Assembly (NCBI RefSeq): GCF_002087295.1
Contig: NZ_MWVI01000010.1
Location: 1 to 64,000 of the forward strand
Origin: Vreelandella lionensis
Lineage (GTDB): Bacteria; Pseudomonadota; Gammaproteobacteria; Pseudomonadales; Halomonadaceae
DNA: 64,000 bases
Direction: 5' to 3'
The notes beneath the pieces are model-generated. The model made no database searches, had not been told where the DNA came from, and saw nothing but the letters and a program-made list of their open reading frames with translations. Positions 17,756-27,098 of this stretch are shown here, piece after piece. How positions within the stretch are numbered: the first letter of the stretch is position 1; each line of letters opens with the position of its first letter. A program made the position numbers and the translations under genes.

Positions 17756-18625
17756 TCATGGCGACGTTGTCGCAATAACCGGTAGGGAAGGCTCAGCAGA
17801 TGAGACCTGCAACGCATCAAGGGAGCGCTCTCCGCGCTCTTCAAAGGGGGCGCTGGCGTCAATCGTGAGTTCCACTCGACGGTTCGCCGCGCGTCCTTCA
17901 GGGGTATCGTTAGAAGCAAGCGGCCGGGTTTCGGCAAACCCTTGAATCAATAGCCGTTCTGGTGACATTTCGCCAGTCTCAGCCAGTACGTTCGCCACTG
18001 AAGCGGCACGCATCGCAGATAAGTCCCAATTACTGCGAAACTGAGCAGTGCGAATAGGTACGTTATCGGTGTGCCCATCAATAGACACTGTGCCGGTTAA
18101 ATCACCCAGCAGTACGGCAAGCTCCTGTAACAGGCTGGAAAAAGCGGGGGTGACCGTGGCGGTCCCAGATCCAAAAGTGCCGTTTTCAGCAATCCGTACT
18201 ACCACACGAAACTCATCAATCTCAATCTCTGCCACGCCGTCGGGCAGAGAAGACTCCAAAAGTGCCTCTACGCTGCTGGCAACCTGCAGGCTGCGCTGTC
18301 GCTGCTGGGTTTCCAGCATGTTCCGCATCGACTCAAGCTGTGGCTGCTGTTGCATCGTGCGCTGGCGTACTTCTTCAATCAAGGTGCGGTCCGGCGTTGC
18401 GGGAGAGAAGTGTTGCAGCGTCGCGCTGGTGCCCATCGGCACCTGCATGGCTTCGATATCCCGCTGCACCCCGAAGGCTTTTGAAAGCTCATCCGCCACG
18501 CGGCGAAACTTCTGGGCATCGATTTCAGCAAATGAGAGCAGCAGGACAAAAAAGCATAACAAAAGCGACATTAGATCGGCGTAGGTCACCATCCAGGCGG
18601 GAATATTGGTCTGTTTCTGCGCCAT
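17756..18625 (-). CDS. pomB: Flagellar motor stator protein MotB/PomB type
   Basis: Peptidoglycan-anchored stator subunit. One N-terminal membrane helix carries the ion-binding Asp (PAWMVTYADLMSLLLCFFVL, residues 9-28). A coiled linker follows, then an OmpA-like domain (SIDGHTDNVPI near 200, AANRRVELTID near 260). The 289 residues are within range. Pairing with a PomA-type partner suggests a sodium-driven motor, fitting a halophile. The start lies 4 bases after the restored end of pomA. Confidence 0.9.
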   Translation of the reverse strand: MAQKQTNIPAWMVTYADLMSLLLCFFVLLLSFAEIDAQKFRRVADELSKAFGVQRDIEAMQVPMGTSATLQHFSPATPDRTLIEEVRQRTMQQQPQLESMRNMLETQQRQRSLQVASSVEALLESSLPDGVAEIEIDEFRVVVRIAENGTFGSGTATVTPAFSSLLQELAVLLGDLTGTVSIDGHTDNVPIRTAQFRSNWDLSAMRAASVANVLAETGEMSPERLLIQGFAETRPLASNDTPEGRAANRRVELTIDASAPFEERGERSLDALQVSSAEPSLPVIATTSP

Positions 18626-18628
18626 GGT

Positions 18629-19417
18629 TTATCCCTGTTTGCCTGCTGCGGTGCGCTCTTCACTGCCCTCTTCGCTACGGTGTTCGGGGGGAAGATAAAT
18701 CGTTAGCATTTGCTAAAGCCCCCGAGGGTTCTTATCGCCTTTGATGGCCATGAGCGCATCAATCCACAGCTCCTGCATCTTGGCTTCCTGCCTCATTCGC
18801 ACCCAAAGCTTGTCTGCTAGTGGAGTGGCAATCATGGTGGCAATCATCGCCCCATATAGTGTGGTCAGTAGCGCGACCGCCATAGCAGGACCAATGAGAG
18901 AAGGGTCGCCCATATTGGAGAGCATCTGTACAAGCCCCACCAGCGTACCAATCATCCCCATAGCAGGAGAAACTTCGCCAAGTGCAGAGAAGACTTGGCC
19001 ACTCGCCTCGTTACGTTCCAGCGTTAATAGCCGTTCCTTCTCCATCATCTCTTTAATCATGTCAGCACTAAATCCATCAGCCAACATTTGCAGACCTTTT
19101 TTCAAAAACGGAGAGTTCACTTCCCGGCTCTCTAAGGCAATCATGCCTTCCCGGCGGGCAATCTTGGAGAGCTCCACCAGCTCTTCAATACTCTCTTGAA
19201 TACTGGGTAACTGAAATTTAAACGCCCGCGCCGCCGCTTTAAACGCAAACTTAAACTGCGTGATGCTGAACTTAGCCAAAACGACAAAAAGGCTTCCGCC
19301 AACAACCAGCAGTAGCCCGGTAGCATTCATAAATACTTCGGGCGAGGTCCCCATAATGACAGAGGCACCTACCAGTACGGCAGCTCCTACCAAGCCAATC
19401 AGCGTTGCGAGATCCAC
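18629..19417 (-). CDS. pomA: Flagellar motor stator protein PomA/MotA, premature in-frame TAG
   Basis: Stator channel subunit with four membrane helices. Helices 1-2 lie at about residues 5-55, a cytoplasmic loop contains EELVELSKIARREGMIALES, and helices 3-4 contain SPAMGMIGTLVGLVQML and AVALLTTLYGAMIATMI. As written, translation stops at TAG 18715-18713 after 234 residues (..KNPRGL). The same frame continues without further stop for 27 codons (QMLTIYLPPEHRSEEGSEER...) to TAA at 18631-18629, 4 bases before pomB. Those residues match the usual PomA C-terminus, so the full gene should be about 262 residues. The stop is either an error or a real nonsense change. Confidence 0.88.
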
Positions 19418-19621
19418 GGCATTTCCTTAACGGGTCATCAAATGCAATTTTACGAATGTCAGGGACAGTAGAGACTCCTACCATAGGCCTCAATGTTAAA
19501 TTAGTGCTATAACTAATATTGACAAACTCGCCTCCACTTCGTGTGCCCACTTCGCTTTTTGTCACTTTATCGCTAAGCTGACGACCACTTAACACTACGG
19601 TTATCTACGTAAGGACAGACC

Positions 19622-20526
19622 ATGTCATCAGCCGATGCGCTGCGTCTTTTATTGCTTTCATCTTTATGGGGACTGTCGTTTATATTCATGCGCGTGGCAG
19701 CACCTGAGTTTGGCGCAGTGCCACTGGTGTTAGTGCGTATGGGCATTGGTGCCTTGCTGCTGGTGCCGCTGCTACTGAGCCTGCGCTCCTTGCGTCTGAT
19801 CTGGCAGCACAAGGGGCCACTGTTGCTGCTGGGTATCGTTAACCATGTGCTGCCCTTCTCGCTCCTAGCGCTGGCAACCACGCGCCTAGAGGCGGGGTTT
19901 ACGTCACTGTTAATGCCACTACGCCGATTTTCACCGCGCTGTTAGGGGCCGCCTTTTTTGCCACGCCGGTGCAGCGCCAGCAGTACGTGGGGGTAGCGCT
20001 AGCGCTGCTTGGCGTGTATGTGCTCTCAGCGAATCGGCTGGACTTCGGCTTAGGCGGCGACGGCTGGTTTATTATTGCCGTGTTAGGCGCCACGTTCTGT
20101 TATGGCATTGCGGGCAACTACTCTAAAACACGGCTGAGCCACTTGCCTACACGGGTGTTGGCGGCTGGCAGGAGCGCCATGTCGGCGCTGGTACTACTGA
20201 TTCCCGGCGTGCTGCTATGGCCAAGCGAGCCTGTTAGCACGCTGGCTTGGGGAAATGCGCTGGCGCTGGCCATGCTCAGCACCACACTGGCGTTTCTGCT
20301 CTACTTTGGTTTGCTAGCAAGCGCTGGAGCCACCGCCACCTCGACGGTGACCTTCTTGGTACCCGTTAGCGCGCTGCTGTGGGGCTATTTGCTACTGGAT
20401 GAAACGCTGAGCCTACAGGTCGTCACGGGCATGGTGATTACCCTGCTGGGAACCGCGATTGCTACTAAGCTGCTGCGATTCAGGCCTCGCGGGGCGTTGC
20501 CGACACCACGTCCCCCACACGAATAA
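19622..20526 (+). pseudogene. EamA/DMT family metabolite exporter, one frameshift
   Basis: Ten-helix drug/metabolite transporter, about 301 residues when restored, with the two EamA repeats. N-terminal LLLLSSLWGLSFIFMRVAAP is typical, as is FLVPVSALLWGYLLLDETLS in the second repeat. The frame breaks at the two-A run 19912-19913; three A give TSLLNATTPIFTALLGAAFF, the conserved repeat 1 end. The 3' end overlaps the convergent MOSC gene by 47 bases. Substrate unknown. Confidence 0.82.
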
Positions 20527-21322
20527 CGCTGCCATCCCCTGCTGCTAAGGTGGCATTTTGACCAAAATGCGCACCTTTTAAGTGGGGCTGGGTATTCAGC
20601 GCCAAGAGCGTTTTTAGTGGCTCGGCCTGGGTGGGAATAGTGCCCGTTCTCTGGCTAACAGTGGTGATTTTGCAGCGTTGGCAAGGTTTCCGCAGAGTTA
20701 GCTGGTATCCCTCTGCAGCCAGCGTTGCCCAGCGATCCTCTTCCCAAGCGTCATCACACTCCACCACGATGTTAGGACGAAAACGGTTCATGGGTACCGG
20801 CGTATGCCCAGTCTCTACCAGCGCTTGATTTAAGGCATCTAGCGAACCGGTGGTGGTGATCAAAAAGGGGTAGCCATCGGCAAAATAAGTGTGGGCTTCG
20901 CCACCTGCCAGAAAGTCCTCTTCCCCCGCACGGGTGAACGTGGTGGCAAAGCGCACTAGGCTGATGCCCTTGGCCTGCTCGCCAAAGGCGCGTCCCAGCC
21001 ACTCGGACACCACTTCGCTCTCCGGCAGGGCTTTACAGTGATCGCCCCATACCGAGACCAGCCGTAAGTTGCCCTGGGGCTCTTCTAAGGAGATAGAAAT
21101 ACGCGCAACGGCGGGATGAGAAAGCACGAGGGAATCAGGGGTTAGTGCAACCGACACGGTGGCTAGGGCGGGCAATTGGCGCTGGGTGACAAAGCGCTGG
21201 TGGGAATCCACCAGCATCCAACGGCGGTCCCAGGCGAGGCCATGGGCATGAATTTCACTTTGGGTCACATCAATCCCCTGGAGGGATTTCACCGGATAAA
21301 CCGTTAATTGAGTAATTTTCAC
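20480..21322 (-). CDS. MOSC domain protein (YcbX/mARC-like N-terminal barrel)
   Basis: A 280-residue protein with the MOSC N-terminal beta-barrel (ITQLTVYPVKSLQGIDVTQS) and the MOSC domain, including the Cys-bearing LRKPCQRCKITTVSQRTG near 215, the expected molybdenum-cofactor ligand region. Related E. coli YcbX helps detoxify N-hydroxylated bases, but it has an extra ferredoxin domain missing here. Overlaps the 3' end of the EamA gene. Confidence 0.85.
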   Translation of the reverse strand: MKITQLTVYPVKSLQGIDVTQSEIHAHGLAWDRRWMLVDSHQRFVTQRQLPALATVSVALTPDSLVLSHPAVARISISLEEPQGNLRLVSVWGDHCKALPESEVVSEWLGRAFGEQAKGISLVRFATTFTRAGEEDFLAGGEAHTYFADGYPFLITTTGSLDALNQALVETGHTPVPMNRFRPNIVVECDDAWEEDRWATLAAEGYQLTLRKPCQRCKITTVSQRTGTIPTQAEPLKTLLALNTQPHLKGAHFGQNATLAAGDGSVIRVGDVVSATPREA

Positions 21323-21411
21323 AGCGGCCTCACGCGTTCTCGGGCATAGCAGGATAAAACGCTAGCCTAACGAGGTTATCGTAAGCAGCCAAACAGTTTT
21401 TAGGATGGGCG

Positions 21412-22407
21412 CTATAGCGTTTTACCCGCTTCGATACGATACCCCAAATCCACCACTTTCTGCTCCAGCGCTTGGCCACGGATCCGTGCCAGCAGGGCCT
21501 TTGCGGCGGCTTCACCAATTGCCTTACGGGGTGTGACAACGCTGGCAAGGCGGGGCGTCATTGCCTGACCAACATCGTGGCCGTGGAACCCGGCAATCGC
21601 CATCTGTTCCGGCACATGAATGCCCTGGCGCTGGCACTCAAAGTAAGCGCCCACGGCAACGTCATCATTGGTGCAGAAAATGCCGTCTGCTTCGGGGTAG
21701 TTACGCTGAATTTCCTGCATCAGTGCGGCGCCTCCGGTATAGGAGGAGCGCTGACTGCTCTGCAGCGTCACCGGGGCCAACCCCTGTGCTTGCATGGCTT
21801 GACGATAGCCCAGCTCACGCTGGCGGGTACGTTTATCCAAACGCACAGCCAAGTAGATAACTTGGCGACGACCACGCCGGATCATCTCGCTGACCATATC
21901 GTAGGCGGCGCGGACGTTATCGTAGCCCACCGCTTGCTGCAGCGGCGGGCGGGGAGTGTCCATGATCTCGACAATCGGAATGCCGGCGGTTTCCAGCATG
22001 CGCAGGCTACGCGGCGTATGGTCACGGTCGGACAGAATCACACCATCAACGTTATACGACAGCAGCGAGGCAAGGCTGCGCTCCTCCAGCTCCTGGCTGT
22101 AGCCGTAGTGGGAAAGCATTAGGTGGTAGCCTGCTGGCTCGGTATAGGCTTCGATACCAACTATGACATCAGCAAATACTTGGTTGGTCAGCGAGGGCAC
22201 CAGCACACCGATTGAGTGGCTGGTAGCGCGGGATAACAGGTCTTGGGCGCGGTTGGGGATGTAGCCAATCTGTTCGGCGATACTAAAGATACGCTCACGA
22301 AGCCCTTCAGACACCGTTTCCGGGTCGCGCAAACAGCGGCTGACGGTCATTTTGGTAGCACCAACGCGATCAGCAATATCTTGTAATGTAGGGCGTTTTT
22401 TCTTCAA
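21412..22407 (-). CDS. gntR: LacI-family repressor of gluconate utilisation (GntR type)
   Basis: Represses the gluconate genes upstream, with gluconate as likely inducer. N-terminal HTH TLQDIADRVGATKMTVSRCL, hinge helix AQDLLSRATSHSIGVLVP, then the periplasmic-binding-like effector domain. No ATG precedes the HTH in frame. TTG at 22407 gives a protein of 331 residues that begins right at KKKRPTLQDIA, the same length as E. coli GntR, so I prefer it over a TTG at 22452. Last gene of the minus-strand TRAP-gntK operon. Confidence 0.87.
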   Translation of the reverse strand: MKKKRPTLQDIADRVGATKMTVSRCLRDPETVSEGLRERIFSIAEQIGYIPNRAQDLLSRATSHSIGVLVPSLTNQVFADVIVGIEAYTEPAGYHLMLSHYGYSQELEERSLASLLSYNVDGVILSDRDHTPRSLRMLETAGIPIVEIMDTPRPPLQQAVGYDNVRAAYDMVSEMIRRGRRQVIYLAVRLDKRTRQRELGYRQAMQAQGLAPVTLQSSQRSSYTGGAALMQEIQRNYPEADGIFCTNDDVAVGAYFECQRQGIHVPEQMAIAGFHGHDVGQAMTPRLASVVTPRKAIGEAAAKALLARIRGQALEQKVVDLGYRIEAGKTL

Positions 22408-22486
22408 TGGCGTTGCTGCCTTGTACGATGGGTGGCACCGGGGCCCTCCCAAAACGAATAGTAGAGCCCGTCGCCTATCCCTCCCT

Positions 22487-23032
22487 TTAGCCTAATGAGC
22501 GGCGCTGTTCGGGTACCAGCGTGGCGCTAAAACGCTCGACGATCACCGCCGGTGTTAGGCTGATGGAGAGCGTCACCGCCTCATCTGCTGCCGGTGGTTC
22601 TAGGTCGGCTAGCTGGCTGGCTAACATACTGTCGCCCTTAAAGAAGTGCCCGGCACGAGTTTCTAAGCGCTCGCGCAGCAGCCCATGCGTGCCTTCTAGG
22701 TAAAGAATACGCAAGGCGCTATCTCCTTCCCGAAGGCGGTCGCGGTAGCGCCGTTTCAGGCCAGAGCAGGCAATCACCACCGACTCATCCCGCGCCTTAT
22801 ACACGGCAAATAGCCCAGCCAGGGTTGCTAGCCAGTCGCGACGGTCATCGTCGTTCAGCGGTGTACCGCTGGCCATCTTGGCTACGTTGGCTGGCGAGTG
22901 GTGGTCATCGCCATCAATAAAGGTGGCTTCCATACTGGCCGCTAGCTGCTGACCAATATGCGACTTCCCCGAACCTGACACCCCCATGACGAGAATGCGA
23001 TATGAGCCGTTATGATTTGAATCAGTCGTCAC
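22487..23032 (-). CDS. gntK: Gluconokinase
   Basis: Phosphorylates gluconate to 6-phosphogluconate with ATP for the Entner-Doudoroff or pentose phosphate route. The 181 residues carry Walker A VMGVSGSGKSHIGQQLA near 16, the FIDGDDHHSPANVAKMASG segment typical of GntK, and a lid RAGHFFKGDSMLASQLADLE. It lies 12 bases after the TRAP large permease gene, so transported gluconate is trapped at once. Confidence 0.95.
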   Translation of the reverse strand: MTTDSNHNGSYRILVMGVSGSGKSHIGQQLAASMEATFIDGDDHHSPANVAKMASGTPLNDDDRRDWLATLAGLFAVYKARDESVVIACSGLKRRYRDRLREGDSALRILYLEGTHGLLRERLETRAGHFFKGDSMLASQLADLEPPAADEAVTLSISLTPAVIVERFSATLVPEQRRSLG

Positions 23033-23044
23033 ACGCGGCTCCTA

Positions 23045-24334
23045 TCAGTTACCGCGCACGGCGGTGAGGTCGGGCAACCAAGTCACGATGCTTGGGAAGG
23101 CGATGAGCAGCACCAGCACCACAAGCAGCGCGGCATAATAAGGCAACATGGCCTTGACCAAAGACTCCATGGAGACTTTACCCACGCCACAGCCCACGTA
23201 AAGACAGGTGCCCACCGGCGGCGTGAGTAGCCCAATCCCCAGAATGAAGGCCATCAGCACGCCAAAGTAAGCGGCATCCACGCCGACCGATGCGACGATA
23301 GGGGCCAGCATGGGTGCCATGATCACCATGGCCGGCGTGAGGTCCATTACAAAGCCCGCCAGCAGCAACAGTGCCGCCACAATCAGCAGCAGAAGGAACG
23401 GCTCCTGGGTAATCGCCTGTACCTGACGTACCAACGTTTGCGGAACCATATTGATGGTCAAGAACCACGCAATAACGGTGGCAAAGGCCAACAGCATCAT
23501 TACCATCCCGGTCAGCCTGGCGGTAAGAATCAGCATACCCATGAGTTCGCTGAGCTTGAACTCGCGGTAAACCAGCAGTGAAATCGCCAGCGAGTAAAGC
23601 AGTGCCGCGACCGCCGCTTCTGTGGCGGTGAACACGCCGCCAATAATACCGCCAATGACAATCACCGGTAACACCAGGGCCAGCCAGGCGTCTTTAAAGG
23701 CTTTCCACAGCACGTCCCAGCGGAACTGGCGCACGCCGCCGCCCTGCTTATTGGCCAGAATATAGGTGGTGACCATCAGGGCAGCGCCAATCAGTAGCCC
23801 AGGCACAATGCCGGAAATGAACAGGCGGCTGATGGAGGTTTCGGTGACGATGCCGTACAGAATCAGCGGAATAGAAGGCGGAATAATAATCCCGATCACC
23901 GATGAGACCGTATTGATGGCCGTGGCGTTGGCCGCGGTATAGCCCTGCTGCTTCATGGAAGGAATCATCAGCGAGCCGGTGGCCGCCGTATCGGCAACGG
24001 CAGAGCCGCTGATACCGCCGAAAAACATAGACCCGGTAATGGCCACTTGGCCCAGGCCGCCACGCATAAAGCCGACCAGCGCCCCCGCAAGCTCCATCAA
24101 ACGACGCGCAATGCCGCCGTTACTCATTACTTCCCCAACCAAAATAAAGAACGGAATGGCCAACAGCGGGAAGCTGTTCACCCCACGAATAGACTGCTCA
24201 ATCATGATCGAGAGCGGAATATCTGAGAGCACCGCCATGACCAGCGCCGCCACTCCCAAACCAAACGCGATGGGCAAGCCGATCACAATCGACACTAATA
24301 AAATGGCTAGGAAAATCCACAGCATGGTGATCAC
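23045..24334 (-). CDS. dctM: TRAP transporter large permease (DctM)
   Basis: Twelve-helix ion-coupled permease subunit of 429 residues, with the DctM motifs FFILVGEVMSNGGIARRLME and GGISGSAVADTAATGSLMIP near 110 and PPVGTCLYVGCGVG near 375. It uses the sodium gradient for uptake of an organic acid, here most likely gluconate since gntK follows. Its start overlaps the small subunit stop (ATGA at 24334). Confidence 0.92.
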   Translation of the reverse strand: MITMLWIFLAILLVSIVIGLPIAFGLGVAALVMAVLSDIPLSIMIEQSIRGVNSFPLLAIPFFILVGEVMSNGGIARRLMELAGALVGFMRGGLGQVAITGSMFFGGISGSAVADTAATGSLMIPSMKQQGYTAANATAINTVSSVIGIIIPPSIPLILYGIVTETSISRLFISGIVPGLLIGAALMVTTYILANKQGGGVRQFRWDVLWKAFKDAWLALVLPVIVIGGIIGGVFTATEAAVAALLYSLAISLLVYREFKLSELMGMLILTARLTGMVMMLLAFATVIAWFLTINMVPQTLVRQVQAITQEPFLLLLIVAALLLLAGFVMDLTPAMVIMAPMLAPIVASVGVDAAYFGVLMAFILGIGLLTPPVGTCLYVGCGVGKVSMESLVKAMLPYYAALLVVLVLLIAFPSIVTWLPDLTAVRGN

Positions 24335-24957
24335 TCCCCTTGCGCGTCAGCCGACTGGCCGTGTGGTTGAACAATCACGCGTACGCTCATCCATACCCGC
24401 CAAAGCGAGACGGCGGCAATAAAGATGACGCACAGCACTAGGGAAAGACTCACGAGGCTCAAGGGCACGCCCATAATCGCAGAGCGCCCGCTGGAGCGTG
24501 ACAGCACTTGATAGCCGCCAAATACCATGACCAACATCAGGCCAGTAATAATCAAGTGCTGCAGGCAGTAGAGCATATGCGCTAGACGTAGCGGCAAACG
24601 CCGCACCAGTGCGTCCACGGCAATATGCTCATAGCGAGCAAACGCAGCGGCCGCACCAATAAACACCAGCCAAATAAACAGCATGCGCGCCAGCTCATCG
24701 ACCCAAGGCAGCGAGTGGTTAAATAGCGAACGGCCCACCACATTGCTGGACACCGCCACAATCAGCGCCACTAAAATGGCGCCGATCAAATACTCCATGC
24801 CAAGCGTTAACCAGCGAAACAGCGCGGGGCCTTGACGCGTTTCAGTATCAATTTCCAGCAGCTTGCGATTGGGGTCGTCTAAATAGACCGACGGATCTTC
24901 AATCGTAGGCGCTCTCAAAGAGGATTCAGCGTTGGGAGGTGTTGAGGAGGATGTCAT
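24331..24957 (-). CDS. dctQ: TRAP transporter small permease (DctQ)
   Basis: Four-helix inner-membrane subunit, 208 residues from ATG 24957, which has GGAG 5 bases upstream; an earlier start at 24993 would add 12 residues without a ribosome site. Conserved features include VSSNVVGRSLFNHSLPWVDE near 75 and ARMLFIWLVFIGAAAAF near 95. The polar N-terminal 40 residues before the first helix are longer than in many DctQ proteins. Confidence 0.88.
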   Translation of the reverse strand: MTSSSTPPNAESSLRAPTIEDPSVYLDDPNRKLLEIDTETRQGPALFRWLTLGMEYLIGAILVALIVAVSSNVVGRSLFNHSLPWVDELARMLFIWLVFIGAAAAFARYEHIAVDALVRRLPLRLAHMLYCLQHLIITGLMLVMVFGGYQVLSRSSGRSAIMGVPLSLVSLSLVLCVIFIAAVSLWRVWMSVRVIVQPHGQSADAQGE

Positions 24958-25028
24958 AAGAACTCCAGGGGCACTGACAAGTCGGGCAGGCACAATGGCC
25001 TGCCCGATGGCGCGCTTAATGGTGCGTA

Positions 25029-26102
25029 TTAGTTGCTAGCATCTTCAACGATCTGTTGAATTTCAGCGATCAGATCTTCGCCAATGCGCGGCGCCCACTC
25101 TTCATAAACGGGCTGCACGGCGTCTTGGAACGCGGCCAGTTGCTCATCGATCAAGCGAGTGATCTGCATACCGCGGGCTTCTAACTGCTCACGGGACCAG
25201 TCGTCATACTCAGCAGAGAGTTGAATTTCGTACTCGGCGGATTGACGCGCGGCTTCCAGCACCAGCTCTTGGTACTCGGGTGGCCATACGGTCCCAGGTA
25301 CGCTCGGAAAGCATCATGATGAACGGTGTGTAGACGTGGCGGGTTTCGGGGCCGGAATCCTGAACTTCGTTGAAGTTAGAGGTCAGGATGGTGCTCCAGG
25401 GGTTTTCCTGGCCATCGACCACGCCCTGCTCTAGGGCAGAGAACAGCTCACCAAACGCCATCGGCGTGGGGTTAGCACCTAATGCTTCCCAAATCGCCAG
25501 GGGCACCGGGGTCTTCATGGTACGTACGCTCAAACCGCGAACATCCTGGCCTGCGACATGTTCTGGCGTTTCAACGGGGCGCGCGCTGTTAGAGAGCTGG
25601 CGGTAGCCGTTTTCAGAGAAAGTGAGGCCTTTAAGCCAGTGCCTTCAAAGCCATCTAGCATCTCTTGGGCAACGTCGCTCTGCATCACTGCAATGGCGGC
25701 TTCACGGCTGGGCAGCAGGAACGGTAGGTCGGACGCCGACAGCGCTTGCACATAGCCTGTGGTTGCGGAGCTAGATGGGTACGTCATATCCAGCGTGCCG
25801 GTCTGCAGCATTTCCATCATCTGAACATCGTCGCCCAACTGGCTGTTGGGGAACACGTTGACCGTGATACGGCCTTCGGTACGCTGCTCTAGAATCTCGC
25901 CAAAGTATTGGCTAGAGAGAAACTGCGGAGAGGTTTCAGAAAGGCCAATGCCCATGCGAAGCGTATGGCTCCCGTGGTCCGCCACGACATCCCCTTCAAT
26001 GGCCGGCGGGTCGGAAAGCTCGGGGCTTTGGGCATGCGCCATGCCAAAAGTAAGGGTGGTTGCACCAACTAAGGTAAGCGTGTTGCGCCAAATCGCTGTC
26101 AT
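25029..26102 (-). pseudogene. dctP: TRAP transporter solute-binding protein (DctP), two frameshifts
   Basis: Periplasmic binding protein of the gluconate-linked TRAP system. Signal peptide ends FGMAHA; mature part has LRMGIGLSETSPQFLSSQYF and QLGDDVQMMEMLQTGTLDM. The frame is lost at plus-strand 25628-25629 (CC, one base short; correction gives GLKGLTFSENGYRQLSNS) and regained near 25278-25283 (one base extra or two missing; correction gives a WDRMA.PEYQELVLEAARQS joint). The middle part in the second frame includes MAFGELFSALEQGVVDGQEN, the family Arg/Gln-rich binding region. Restored length is about 357. GGAGATAACGTC precedes ATG 26102. Confidence 0.85.
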
Positions 26103-26199
26103 GACGTTATCTCCAAACATTCATTGTTGTTGAGTGCTGAACTGCTAATTGCTAAGCGGTTATGAACGCTGCCGTGCTATCGCGCCTGTTACGTCGGAG

Positions 26200-26213
26200 T
26201 GTTGCCGGTAAAA
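26200..26213. promoter_or_regulatory. Candidate GntR operator upstream of dctP
   Basis: TGTTGCCGGTAAAA lies about 100 bases upstream of the dctP start and is close to the near-palindromic TGTTACCGGTAACA type of site used by GntR-like LacI repressors. Two positions of the half-sites differ from symmetry. Position and the presence of a GntR homologue in the operon support it. Confidence 0.35.
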
Positions 26214-26348
26214 TCCAATAAGCGAAGGCTAGTGACCATTCGGCTGGGTGTCAAAGCAAAACTGCCAACTTACGACCAACGTCTAGGGATAGCCACTCAC
26301 CGCCTAGCGCGCTACATTACCCGATATGCATCCTGTCCTGGAGTCCAC

Positions 26349-26798
26349 ATGCCTGCGTTAGACACTTGCAGCGAACTAGAGCTAGACCATCAGCTCTGCT
26401 TCGCCCTCTATTCAACATCGTTGATGATGACAAAAGTTTATAAACCGCTTTTGAAAAAGTTAGGGCTTACTTACCCGCAATACCTAGTCATGCTGGTACT
26501 TTGGCAAGAAGATGGCATTACTGCAGGGACGCTCAGTAAGCGCTTACTGACAGACCCTGGCTCGCTGACTCCTCTCCTAAAGCGTTTAGAAGCCGACCAG
26601 CTATTGCGCCGCCAGCGTAGCGTGCAAGATGAGCGCGTGGTGGAGCTATTTCTGACCGATAAAGGCCGTTCCCTGCGCGAGCAGGCGCGTCATATTCCCA
26701 GTTGTATGGTGAATGCCAGCGAGAAGTCTATGGAGGCCTTAACGCAGTTGAAAGAGGATTTGGTTCAACTGCGCGATAGCCTGCAAAAAGCCAAGTAG
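26349..26798 (+). CDS. ohrR: Organic hydroperoxide sensor OhrR (MarR family)
   Basis: MarR-type repressor that senses organic peroxides through an N-terminal reactive Cys, here in LDHQLCFALYSTSLMMTKVY (residues 13-32), the diagnostic OhrR segment, followed by YKPLLKKLGLTYPQYLVML and the winged helix TPLLKRLEADQLLRRQRS. Start ATG 26349 gives 149 residues, the family length; longer in-frame readings have no homology. Its normal partner ohr should lie next to it, and only a remnant does (26952), so this repressor may be an orphan or control other genes. Confidence 0.93.
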   Translation: MPALDTCSELELDHQLCFALYSTSLMMTKVYKPLLKKLGLTYPQYLVMLVLWQEDGITAGTLSKRLLTDPGSLTPLLKRLEADQLLRRQRSVQDERVVELFLTDKGRSLREQARHIPSCMVNASEKSMEALTQLKEDLVQLRDSLQKAK

Positions 26799-26951
26799 TG
26801 CGACTCTCGTCCGTGGCACTACAAACTTTCTGATCATCTAGCTTGCGCACAAAATAAAGCCGCACTAAATTAATAGCGAATGCGTAATTAACCTGATGTA
26901 CCAGTCACTATCCAACCATAACGACTGAGCCCCATAAACAGGAGAGACTCA

Positions 26952-27029
26952 ATGTCGATTGAAACGATTGCTTACCGCGCACATGCTCATGCCACGGGTG
27001 GCCGTGAAGGTTACGTCCCCATAAAGTAG
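26952..27029 (+). pseudogene. ohr: Truncated ohr remnant (first 20 codons)
   Basis: AGGAG stands 7 bases before an ATG, and the next 20 codons (MSIETIAYRAHAHATGGREG) match the N-terminus of Ohr-type organic hydroperoxide reductases, where Ala-Thr-Ala-Thr-Gly-Gly-Arg is conserved. Homology then stops abruptly near 27011; a TAG ends the frame after 25 residues. The remaining roughly 120 codons with both catalytic Cys are missing. A possible OhrR operator (imperfect inverted repeat TTAATAGCG..GTAATTAA, about 26870-26891) is retained upstream. I read this as a genuine deletion. Confidence 0.75.
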
Positions 27030-27048
27030 GGATAACTCAGTAAGCTAG
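27012..27048. mobile_element. Possible insertion-element scar at the ohr breakpoint
   Basis: Sequence directly after the lost ohr homology carries a small imperfect palindrome (GTCCCCAT..GTAGGGATAAC) and then CAGTAAGCTAG (27038-27048). The same 11-mer follows the IS3-like end at bases 27-37. Shared flanking sequence suggests a mobile-element end or target. No transposase is present. Confidence 0.3.
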
Positions 27049-27098
27049 GCTAGGCGATTGCACTGTTTTTTTCTTACCTGATGAACAGCGAGGCTATG

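Noticed and set aside
17644..17937. N-terminal extension of OsmC by about 98 residues
   Set aside because: The upstream part overlaps the pomB 3' end, has no homology, and a strong ribosome site precedes the internal ATG at 17643.
26199..26348. N-terminal extension of OhrR by 50 residues
   Set aside because: OhrR proteins begin shortly before the reactive Cys; the extension lacks homology and covers the promoter region.
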